Source: an uncultured Alistipes sp. (GTDB lineage: Bacteria; Bacteroidota; Bacteroidia; Bacteroidales; Rikenellaceae). Taken from it: 8,093 bases of DNA. Position 1 is the first letter of the stretch; each line of letters starts with the position of its first letter. Location of the stretch: NCBI GenBank assembly GCA_900552955.1, contig USBO01000077.1:1-8093 (forward strand), in the 5' to 3' direction. The position numbers and the translations under genes were made by a program. The notes under the pieces were generated by a model. That model did not search any database and was not told the DNA's origin. It saw nothing but the letters and a program-made list of their open reading frames with translations. Of this stretch, positions 1 through 6,419 are shown piece after piece.

Positions 1-1764
1 ATTTGCGGCTGTAATCCAGTTTACCCTGGAAGCGGGTGGTCGCATAGGGGGTGTAGTGTCCCAGTGAGCGGGCGTAGTTGTCGTCGACGGTGCGGTCGTT
101 GGCCGTTTCGAAGACGCCGTTGCGGGCGAAGTGCCCCGCCTGGTTCTTCCACACGTCGATGCTTTCATCCTTGAGTTTCCATGTCGAATAACCCGGGAAG
201 GTGAGATTTCCCTGCGAGAAGGTGTTGCGCTTGTTCTGCTTGTTGTGGCCGTCGTACGAGTCGTAGGAGAACTGTCCCTCGATCCTGAGCCCTTTGGTGA
301 TGAAGTCCAGATCGTGCGCCAGGCGGATCGAGCCGTTGATGTCGCGGTCGGTGCGGACGGTGTATCCCGTGCGGGTCAACTGTCCCAGTACGTTGTAGCG
401 GTACATCTGATCGTCGCAGTAGAGCAATCGGCCGCCGTTGTTGAGGAAATCCTCGGCGTTCTCTTCGAGCCCCGTGTCGTCGATCCAGATCGGCAGGTAG
501 GAGGGCTGGGTGTTGGCCAGGCCGATGAGCGACGAGGCCGAGGCGCCCGGGTAGGTCGTCTGCCGCACGCGGGCGCCCAGGTCGACCGAGATGCGGAACC
601 GTTTGGTGGCCTGTATGTCGATGTTCGACCGGAAATTGTAGCGCGAGAAGCCGTTTTTCCTCTCGGGGGCCGAGTGCGCGTAATTGTCGCCCTGCTTGTA
701 GTAGGAGCCGAGCACGTAATAGCGCACGCGATCCGTTCCGCCGCGTACCGAGAGCGAATAGTCCTGCGTCACGGCCGGCTGGAACATGAAGTCGAAATAG
801 TCCCAGTCGTAGCCCAGGCCGTCGGAATTGTCGCCCGCGGCGCGGCGGTAGTTGGCGATCGCCTCGCCGGTGAAGAGCGACAGCCGGCTGATGTCGGCGC
901 CCGGATTGTCGTTGATGAGCGCCTCGTTGTAGAGTACGGCATAGTCGGCCGAGCCGAGGTACTTGGGGAACTTCACCGGTTCGGTGATGCCCGCCGAGGC
1001 TTTGAACTCGACGGTCGGCTTCTCGCCCGCGCGTCCGCGCTTGGTGGTGATGATGATTACGCCGTTGGCGCCGCGGATGCCGTACGGTGCCGTCGCCGAA
1101 GCGTCCTTGAGGATGGTGATGGTCTCGATCTCGTCGGCCGAGAGGTAGCTCATGTCGCGTTCGATTCCGTCGACGATGACGATCGGCTCCTTGCCGTTGC
1201 CGTAGGTCGCCACACCGCGGATGTTGACATTGGCCACGTCGAAGCCCGGTTCGCCGCCGCCGTGCTGCGTGACGACCAGACCCGGCAGACGACCCGCCAG
1301 TGCATTGTTGATGTTGGCCGTGGGCGACTGACCCAGTTCGCGCGTGGTGATGGTCGAGACCGAACCCGTGATGGTCGCTTTCTTCTGGGTGGTGTAGCCG
1401 ACGACGACGACGTTTTCGAGGGCTTTGGCATCCTCGACCAGAACGATGTCGAGATGCGTGCGGTTGTTGATGGGAATCTCCTGCGGGGCATAGCCCAGAT
1501 AGGAGACGGTGAGCGTCGCCTCGGAGTAGGGCGCCGCGAGTGTGAAGTTGCCGTCGAGATCGGTGGTGACACCCGTGTTGGTGCCTTTGACGATGACCGA
1601 TGCGCCGATGACGGGCATGCCTTTATCGTCCCTGACCGAGCCGTCGACGGTGAATTTTCCGGTTTGTGCCTGTACCTTTCCTATCGGCGAGAGTGCAGGG
1701 GCCAAAATCCCCCCCCCACGGTCAGGAGCGTCCCTGCGAGCAGAATGAATATGCTTTTTTTCAT
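1..1764 (-). CDS. SusC-family TonB-dependent outer-membrane receptor, 5' part, out of frame at a G9 tract (phase-off, or recent pseudogene)
   Basis: SusC-type receptors are outer-membrane beta-barrels that import oligosaccharides or peptides with TonB energy, with a SusD lipoprotein as lid. Seen: the ATG at 1764 opens a hydrophobic signal peptide (MKKSIFILLAGTLLTVGGG). The run of nine G (1709-1717) then shifts the frame, which ends at TAG 1681-1683 after 27 codons. The downstream frame (1708 to the left edge, 569 codons) has no stop. It reads a signal-peptide end (APALSPIGKVQAQ), a carboxypeptidase-regulatory-like domain (about 1660-1450, with GASVIVKGTNTGVTTDLDGNF), then a plug domain with NVVVVGY, LAGRLPGLVV, VNIRG, ILKDASATAPYGIRGANGVI (about 1060-1120) and TTKRG, then the first barrel strands. 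The downstream frame has no ATG of its own near the tract, and a TAA closes it upstream. The 3' part, and probably a SusD partner, lie beyond the left edge. It starts 69 nt after the GLUG lipoprotein, so co-transcription is likely. Family assignment is very sure; functional state is not. Substrate unknown. Confidence 0.93.
1709..1717 (-). repeat. Homopolymer tract G9 (coding strand) in the receptor signal-peptide codons
   Basis: Nine consecutive C on the plus strand are nine G on the coding strand, covering the end of codon 16 through codon 19 of the receptor that starts at 1764. Ten or seven G would fuse the start codon and hydrophobic core to the long downstream frame; nine G gives a 27-codon peptide. 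Tracts of this length and position are the usual slipped-strand phase-variation switches in Campylobacter and Neisseria. That this one is a switch is inferred. An A7 run (1755-1761) lies in codons 2-4, but changing its length would destroy the hydrophobic core, so only the G tract can restore an exported protein. Confidence 0.9.
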
Positions 1765-1787
1765 GGTTTGTCTGATTCGTTTGTTAG

Positions 1788-1826
1788 GCTCTGCGCACCT
1801 GCGGCTCGTGCCGGAGGAAGCAGAGC
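1788..1826 (-). other. Nested inverted repeat between the GLUG lipoprotein and the receptor
   Basis: A perfect 7-bp outer arm (GCTCTGC / GCAGAGC at 1820-1826 and 1788-1794) encloses a 4-bp inner hairpin with a 4-nt loop (1802-1805 / 1810-1813). It lies in the 69-nt spacer, starting 7 nt after the lipoprotein stop codon. No T-run follows on the minus strand, so it is not a classical intrinsic terminator. It could stabilise the upstream mRNA end or set relative expression of the two genes, or be chance in GC-rich DNA. Confidence 0.3.
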
Positions 1827-1833
1827 GGACGGT

Positions 1834-4383
1834 TTACGGGCGGAGCTGCGAATTTGCCTGGGTCGCTGCGTCCGTCGTGTAGCTGTCGGTCTTGCCGCCG
1901 TTGTAGGAGCCGAAGAAGAGATTGATGTCGGCGTTGTCTGCGACGATCCGGCAATCCACCGTACAGCCGGTGATGCGATAGGCGACCGGGGTCGTGAAAT
2001 AGGTGTTCATCAGTCCCGACACCTGAACGGTCGTGGTGGTTTTTTCGGGGTTGTTGCCCGCAAGCAGGATGTCGCCTGCGCTCGTGCAGCCGTCGATGTC
2101 GTAGGTTCGCGTGGCGTCGCTCCAGCCGATCGTGCCGATCAGACCTGCCGCGCAACGCGACGACGCGCCCTTGATGGTGCCGCGGTTGGTGCAGCCGTAG
2201 AGACTTGCGCCCGACGACCGGCCGATCAGACCGCCCATGTCGAGCACCGGTGCGAGGCTCTCGACCGTTCCCTCGTTGACGCAGTTGCGGAGGATGCCCG
2301 TCTCCTGCCAGTTCTTCTCGGTGAAGCCGATCAGTCCGCCGACCATCGAACTCGACACTTTGATGTTGCCGTAGTTGGTGCAGTCGGTCAGTTCGGCGAG
2401 GAAGTGGCGGGCCTCGGTCTGGTCTTTGGTCGATACGTTGCCCTGGCCGCCGATCAGTCCGCCGTAACGACGGTTGACGATGGTTTTTCCGTCGGCTTTG
2501 AGCGCCGCTTCGTCGGCGGTGATGTTGCCGTGGTTGTCGCAGCGGGTCAGCGTGCCGTAACCGCTGCCGATGATGCCTCCGCAGCTCTGGATGGAGCCCG
2601 CTCCGCCCTGCAGGTCGATCGTCAGATCGCCGCGGTTGGTGCAGTCGGTCAGCCGGGGCTGCTGCTTCTGCGAGTTGCCGATCAGCCCGCCGATGTAACC
2701 GTCCGAGTGACGACCCGAGAACTGGGTGACGGTGATGGCGCCCGTGTGTTCGCAGGCGGTGTAGGTGAAGGTGCCGTAATCGTTGTTGCTGGCGAGGGTG
2801 CCCGTGATGCCGCCGATGTTCTGAACGCCGCCTCGGGTCGAAATCGCGCCGGTGACGGTGACGTTGCCGTAGCTCGGCGAGCCGAACTGGTCGGTGGCCG
2901 TGATGCCGGCGATGATGCCCTGCTTGAGCTTGGTGTCGCTCTCCGATCCGAAGTCGGAGCGTTCGTGGACGATGGCCACGTCGCTGGTGATGTTGCAGAC
3001 TTCGGCGCCGTTGTTATAGCAGGCCAGCGCGGCCAGCAGCATGCCCTGATCTTTGGCCGTGGTGGTGTAGGTCGAACGGATCGAGCCGGTCAGCCTCAGG
3101 TCGTGGATCCTGGTGTGTGGGTCGTCCTTCTCGGCCGAGGTGGAACTGACGGTGCCGATCTTGTAGAAGAGGGCGAATTTCTTGCAGTCGATGTCGACCG
3201 ACAGATGCATCGTGTGGCCGTCGCCGTTGAAACCGTAACCTCCGAATGCCTTGACCAGCGTCAGCGCCTGTTTGGTGGGGTCGTTGTTGCTGGCCGAACC
3301 CTCGGCGTAGATCAGATCGGCGGTCGTCACCTCGATGTCGGTCGTGAGCGTCGCCTCGCCGTCGATGAGGTAGGGTGCGGGGTCGCCGCCGGCGGCGAGC
3401 AGGTCGCGGAACGCCTTGAATTCGTCGAGCGACCCGATGCCGTAGAGCCGAACGGTCACCGCGGCCTCGTCTTCGAGTTCGGCCGCCGACACGAGCCGCA
3501 GGTCGAGCGTGCCGCCCGTCGTACCGGTGCCTTTGGCGGGGGCTGTCACGACGAGCTTCGACGCATCGAGATCAACGGTGACGTCCCACCCGTCGGGAAC
3601 CGTCTCGACGGTGGCCCGGGCCACTTCGGTGGCGGTGAAGGGGATGTCGATCGTCTGGCCGAAGTGCAGCGAATAGGTGTCGGCCTCGAAGTGCAGCGAC
3701 GGTACGGCGCGCGAGATGGCGACGTCGATGCAGACGGGCGCCCCTTTGGTGCCGCGCGGCGAAACCGCTGCCGCTGCGACGGTTCCCTCCTCGGCGAAGT
3801 CTGTGGCGTCGGGTGCAGGCGCGATGACGGTGAAGGTCTTGTCGTCGATCTGCGACTGCCACCCGTCGGGCAGCGAGAGACTCAGTCTCTCGGCGTTTTC
3901 GCTCATCGCATAGGTGTAGGTGCGCGATTTGCCCAGTCCGAAGATCTGCCGTTCGGCGATCTCCCCGCCGACGGAGACGGTCATCTCGCTCTCGATCGCC
4001 TCGACGGGCAGCGTGTATTGCTGTGCGCGGCCTGCGGCGTCGTAGACCTTGAAAACGACGGAGCCCGACGGCTCGGCCGACAGGTTGTCGTAAGAGGGTG
4101 CGGCCACGGTCAGGTAGTTGTCGCTGACGATCAGCGCGCAGTTCCAGCCTTCGGGAGACAGGGCCTCCAGATAGGCGACGTCGGTGCAGAGCAGGTCGAA
4201 ACGCAGCGAACGTCCGAATTCGACCGGTTGCGGGGTCGGGGTGTCCAGGATGGATTTACCGTCGAGCGTCACGTCGAACGCAGGCTTGGCGTCGAGCAGA
4301 AGCCGCTCGTCGTCCGTGCATGCCGTGCAGACCGCGATTCCCGTCATCCATAGCAAACACCGCAGAAAGGATTGATGTTTCAT
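1834..4383 (-). CDS. Surface-type lipoprotein with three tandem Ig-like (P-E/D-G-W) modules and a GLUG-repeat beta-helix, 849 aa
   Basis: No enzymatic function is visible; it looks like a surface-exposed binding or adhesion lipoprotein. Start: ATG at 4383, because the signal peptide MKHQSFLRCLLWMTGIAVCTAC begins there. Cys22 is the likely lipidated residue and is followed by TDDE, similar to the acidic lipoprotein export signals that send Bacteroidota lipoproteins to the cell surface. Residues about 31-315 hold three similar beta-rich modules with PEGW at 77, PDGW at 172 and PDGW at 263 (91-95 residue period), each followed by a TVxAP-type strand. Residues about 316-849 form a predicted parallel beta-helix. 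It opens with SLDEFKAFRDLL and GFNGDGHTMHL, as in GLUG proteins. GG(L/I)(I/T)G coils follow at 524, 565, 602, 641, 682, 717, 746 and a degenerate one at 789, alternating with CxNxGxI-type turns. The stop is TAA at 1834-1836. It begins a unit separate from the upstream SusD and precedes the receptor at 1764. Substrate or partner unknown. Confidence 0.93.
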   Translation of the reverse strand: MKHQSFLRCLLWMTGIAVCTACTDDERLLLDAKPAFDVTLDGKSILDTPTPQPVEFGRSLRFDLLCTDVAYLEALSPEGWNCALIVSDNYLTVAAPSYDNLSAEPSGSVVFKVYDAAGRAQQYTLPVEAIESEMTVSVGGEIAERQIFGLGKSRTYTYAMSENAERLSLSLPDGWQSQIDDKTFTVIAPAPDATDFAEEGTVAAAAVSPRGTKGAPVCIDVAISRAVPSLHFEADTYSLHFGQTIDIPFTATEVARATVETVPDGWDVTVDLDASKLVVTAPAKGTGTTGGTLDLRLVSAAELEDEAAVTVRLYGIGSLDEFKAFRDLLAAGGDPAPYLIDGEATLTTDIEVTTADLIYAEGSASNNDPTKQALTLVKAFGGYGFNGDGHTMHLSVDIDCKKFALFYKIGTVSSTSAEKDDPHTRIHDLRLTGSIRSTYTTTAKDQGMLLAALACYNNGAEVCNITSDVAIVHERSDFGSESDTKLKQGIIAGITATDQFGSPSYGNVTVTGAISTRGGVQNIGGITGTLASNNDYGTFTYTACEHTGAITVTQFSGRHSDGYIGGLIGNSQKQQPRLTDCTNRGDLTIDLQGGAGSIQSCGGIIGSGYGTLTRCDNHGNITADEAALKADGKTIVNRRYGGLIGGQGNVSTKDQTEARHFLAELTDCTNYGNIKVSSSMVGGLIGFTEKNWQETGILRNCVNEGTVESLAPVLDMGGLIGRSSGASLYGCTNRGTIKGASSRCAAGLIGTIGWSDATRTYDIDGCTSAGDILLAGNNPEKTTTTVQVSGLMNTYFTTPVAYRITGCTVDCRIVADNADINLFFGSYNGGKTDSYTTDAATQANSQLRP

Positions 4384-4387
4384 GAGT

Positions 4388-4419
4388 TTTAGGATAAATT
4401 TAGGTTGGACTTTAGGTTG
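4388..4419 (-). repeat. Three CCTAAA copies in the lipoprotein leader, just before the start codon
   Basis: On the minus strand CCTAAA occurs at 4416-4411, 4404-4399 and 4393-4388, with spacing of 12 and 11 nt. The first two are part of a longer 9-nt repeat, CAACCTAAA (4419-4411 and 4407-4399). The last copy lies 4 nt before the ATG at 4383. There is no Shine-Dalgarno motif, as usual in Bacteroidota, where A-rich upstream bases favour initiation. The repeat may aid ribosome loading, bind a regulator or be chance. Confidence 0.5.
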
Positions 4420-4510
4420 AATTTCATCCGTCCATTTCTCGTCTCGGCATAGCTCGGGCAATCGCGGCTCTGCGCTCGGCTTAACGAAATGGTTGGAAAA
4501 TTCCTTCAAA

Positions 4511-4518
4511 CAAAGATA
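4511..4518 (-). promoter_or_regulatory. Candidate Bacteroidota -7 promoter element (TATCTTTG)
   Basis: The minus strand reads TATCTTTG, an exact match to the Bacteroidota sigma-ABfr -7 consensus TAnnTTTG. It lies about 128 bp upstream of the lipoprotein start at 4383 and just downstream of an AT-rich block. I found no clear TTTG -33 element 19-20 bp upstream, so an activator may be needed if the promoter is real. Its place between the SusD terminator and the lipoprotein gene fits a new transcription unit. Confidence 0.45.
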
Positions 4519-4621
4519 ACGGAATTTGCTCTCCCGCCTCGGACGCGATACGTATATTTAGTTGCTATAATGACGTATTGTTTTGTGTATCAATGGTATT
4601 CGATCGGATGAGGTGCGAAAA

Positions 4622-4651
4622 TATATAGTGAAAACCGGTATTTATATAGTG
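4622..4651. promoter_or_regulatory. 9-bp perfect direct repeat (tatatagtg) with 21-bp period
   Basis: The sequence tatatagtg occurs at 4622-4630 and again at 4643-4651, separated by 12 bp, so the two copies sit on the same face of the helix, two turns apart. It lies about 105-140 bp upstream of the candidate -7 element that serves the lipoprotein gene. This is the geometry of a site for a dimeric activator; LytTR-type regulators use 9-bp direct repeats with about 12-bp spacers. The base sequence does not match a consensus I know, and low-complexity AT sequence makes chance plausible. Confidence 0.35.
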
Positions 4652-4735
4652 CCGGCGGTTTTTCGGCGGCGGTTCGGCAGGCGTAATTCTCACGGGTTTC
4701 GTCCGCATGACGGCGCCGGAGTGGTCTGTCGGACG

Positions 4736-4771
4736 AAAAAACGACCGGTAATCATCGGATTACCGGTCGTT
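4736..4771 (-). terminator. Rho-independent terminator of the SusC/SusD unit
   Basis: A perfect 12-bp inverted repeat (ACGACCGGTAAT / ATTACCGGTCGT, 4741-4752 and 4759-4770, plus one more A-T pair) encloses a 6-nt loop. On the minus strand it is followed directly by six T (4741-4736). It begins 25 nt after the SusD stop codon, which is ideal placement. It separates the SusC/SusD pair from the downstream lipoprotein and receptor genes. Confidence 0.92.
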
Positions 4772-4796
4772 GCACAGGATGGTACGGACGGGGCGG

Positions 4797-6398
4797 TCAG
4801 AAGTTGAGACCGTCCTCCCAGCCCGGGTTCTGCGTCAGCGCATGATTGAGCGTGCGCTGCGCGGCGGGGATGGGCCAGAGGTAGTCGCGCCCGTCGCTCC
4901 AGTTATTGCCGTGGACGACGCCCGGGTAGCCGACGATGTAGCCTTCGGTCGACTCGCTGAGGATTACGTCCTTGCCGATCTGCAACTTCGTGGGGCAGGC
5001 GGAGGTCGCCTTTTCGGTGAAGAGCTCCAGGTCGGGCGTGCCGTCGTTGTCCATGTCGTAAGTGCCCGGGCCCGGGATGTAGCAGCCGTGGTACGGGACG
5101 TAGTGGTTCAGCGCCTGCTTGCACTCGTTCCAGCGGAAGAGATCCCACGAGCGCAGACCCTCCATGACCAGTTCGACGGTGCGCTCGCGGCGGATTTCGA
5201 GGATGATGCCCGTGTGATCGCCTTTCGTCACGTTGGGATAGCAGGCTTGCAGATACTTATCGGGCTTTTTCGTCTTCGTGAGGTCGATTTTCGGCATCTT
5301 GGCGCGTTCGCGCAGCAGGTTGACCGAGATGTCGAGGTCGTTCTGCGTGATCGTTCCCAGTTCGGCCACCGCCTCGGCGTAGTTGAGGTAGACCTCGCCG
5401 GCGCGCATCAGGATCCAGTCGCTGGCGCTGGCGCCCGACGTGGCCGAATTGGCGGCCGTGCCCACGAATTTGATCGGCTCGTAGCCCGTGTGCGACGAGA
5501 GGGTGTTGCGCGTGACAGCGGTGGCCTCCACCTGCTTGTAGCCCGGGCAGAGGACGGTCTGCGCCATGCGCGGATCGCGGCCCTGCGTCTCCTCGGTGTA
5601 GGGCATCTTCTCCCAGCCCTCCTTGTCGGTGAAGGGCGTGCCGTCGGCCATGAGGTAGTGGTTCATGAAGCGTCGCGTGAGGCTCGTGCGGCCGAACTTG
5701 ATGTTGTAGGGCACCGAGTGCGAGATGCCGAAGGCCTTGTCGTAGCGGCGGCAGAGCACCACCTCGCAGGTCTTGGCGTCGGGCGAGTAGAAGAGCTCGC
5801 GGTAAGGTTCCGCACCTTCGGCGTAGAGGCGGAAGGGCGAGTCGGAGATGAACTCCCCTGCCGTGGCGGCCGCCTGCCGCAGGTACTTGTCGGCATCGTC
5901 CATGCCGTGATACTTGCGGAACGTCCCCTCGTAGAGCGCGGCGCGGCTGGCGTAGGCCAGTGCGGCCCACTTCGTCACGCGGGTGTTGCCGCTCTCCCAC
6001 GACCCCGGGAGGTTCCTGGCCGCGAAGTCGAAATCCTCCAGCACGCGGTCCATCACGTAGCCGCGGTCGTCGCGCGCCTTGTAGACGTCGGGATCGGCCG
6101 AGCCGAGCACATGATCGTAATAGGGCACGTCGCCGTACGTGCGCACCTTGAGGAAATAGAAGTAGGCGCGGAAGAACCTGGCCACGGCTTCGTACTTCGA
6201 GCGGGCCGCCTCGTCCGACCAGTTGTCCGAGTTATGCACGAAATAGTTCACCTTGCGCAGGGCCGTCCAGGTCCACCCCGACTCGTTGCGGAAGTATTGG
6301 GCGGGCGAGAGTTCGTCCTCGGGAAGCATGGTCAGGTCGCAGCCGCCGACGCTCAGTGCGATGGCTCCGAAAGCCAAGAGTTTACAGATGATTTTCAT
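4797..6398 (-). CDS. SusD/RagB-family outer-membrane lipoprotein with an apparent N-terminal internal deletion, 533 aa
   Basis: SusD proteins are surface lipoproteins that bind glycans or other nutrients and close like a lid over the SusC barrel. Seen: signal peptide MKIICKLLAFGAIALSVGGC with lipobox VGGC and Cys20 as the lipidation site. Residues 69-95 carry a typical SusD helix (YEAVARFFRAYFYF then YGDVPYYD). DWILMRAGEVYLNYAEA (327-343) and EIRRERTVELVMEGLRSWDL (401-420) are signature helices of the C-terminal SusD domain, and the protein ends NPGWEDGLNF. The start ATG at 6398 lies 21 nt after the upstream SusC stop, so the two are one operon, closed by the terminator at 4771-4736. Odd: family members usually have roughly 60 or more residues between the YFxxES segment and the GWTWTxLRxxNYF helix, whereas here they are fused at residues 40/41. 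The frame is kept, but helix 1 and the first loops appear to be missing, so folding or ligand binding may be affected. Substrate unknown. Confidence 0.95.
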   Translation of the reverse strand: MKIICKLLAFGAIALSVGGCDLTMLPEDELSPAQYFRNESGWTWTALRKVNYFVHNSDNWSDEAARSKYEAVARFFRAYFYFLKVRTYGDVPYYDHVLGSADPDVYKARDDRGYVMDRVLEDFDFAARNLPGSWESGNTRVTKWAALAYASRAALYEGTFRKYHGMDDADKYLRQAAATAGEFISDSPFRLYAEGAEPYRELFYSPDAKTCEVVLCRRYDKAFGISHSVPYNIKFGRTSLTRRFMNHYLMADGTPFTDKEGWEKMPYTEETQGRDPRMAQTVLCPGYKQVEATAVTRNTLSSHTGYEPIKFVGTAANSATSGASASDWILMRAGEVYLNYAEAVAELGTITQNDLDISVNLLRERAKMPKIDLTKTKKPDKYLQACYPNVTKGDHTGIILEIRRERTVELVMEGLRSWDLFRWNECKQALNHYVPYHGCYIPGPGTYDMDNDGTPDLELFTEKATSACPTKLQIGKDVILSESTEGYIVGYPGVVHGNNWSDGRDYLWPIPAAQRTLNHALTQNPGWEDGLNF

Positions 6399-6419
6399 AT
6401 TCTTTCCGACTTGAGGTTA

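Larger units (their letters stand above)
4384..4796. other. 413-bp intergenic region without a credible gene
   Basis: Reading on the minus strand it contains the terminator of the SusD gene (4736-4771), a GC-rich stretch with short imperfect inverted repeats (4650-4720), an AT-rich block (about 4545-4650) with a 21-bp-spaced direct repeat, a candidate -7 promoter element (4511-4518), and a leader of about 120 nt that ends in CCTAAA repeats. A plus-strand frame at 4583-4807 (74 codons) runs through the terminator stem and into the SusD 3' end, so I do not accept it as a gene. I see no tRNA, recognisable riboswitch or insertion-sequence end here. Confidence 0.8.

Noticed and set aside
1150..1572. 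140-codon minus-strand frame inside the receptor gene
   Set aside because: It is an out-of-frame reading (rich in Ser, Pro, Arg and Thr) of DNA whose other frame gives the carboxypeptidase-like and plug domains.
1755..1761. A7 run in codons 2-4 of the receptor as an alternative slippage site
   Set aside because: One extra A would reach the downstream frame but would turn the hydrophobic core into a charged sequence (HIHSARRDAPDR), so no exported protein would result.
131..1882. 583-codon plus-strand open frame antisense to the receptor
   Set aside because: Its translation has no recognisable domain and is rich in Val, Arg, Asp and Gly, as expected for the complement of GC-rich codons, while the minus strand encodes a clear SusC N-terminus.
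1666..4353. 895-codon plus-strand open frame antisense to the GLUG lipoprotein
   Set aside because: Same compositional shadow pattern and no plausible motifs; the minus strand has a signal peptide, repeats and beta-helix coils with matching boundaries.
4384..4509. Upstream ATG at 4509 extending the lipoprotein by 42 residues
   Set aside because: It would bury the lipoprotein signal peptide that starts at 4383 inside the protein; the extra residues resemble no signal, and the candidate -7 element lies so close that this ATG would be at or upstream of the transcript start.
4650..4720. Short inverted repeats around tgccg...cggca and cggcgccg
   Set aside because: Arms of 4-5 bp in GC-rich DNA are expected by chance, and no T-run or conserved context accompanies them.
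4583..4807. 74-codon plus-strand frame in the intergenic region
   Set aside because: It runs through the intrinsic terminator stem and into the SusD 3' end, and its product has no recognisable features.
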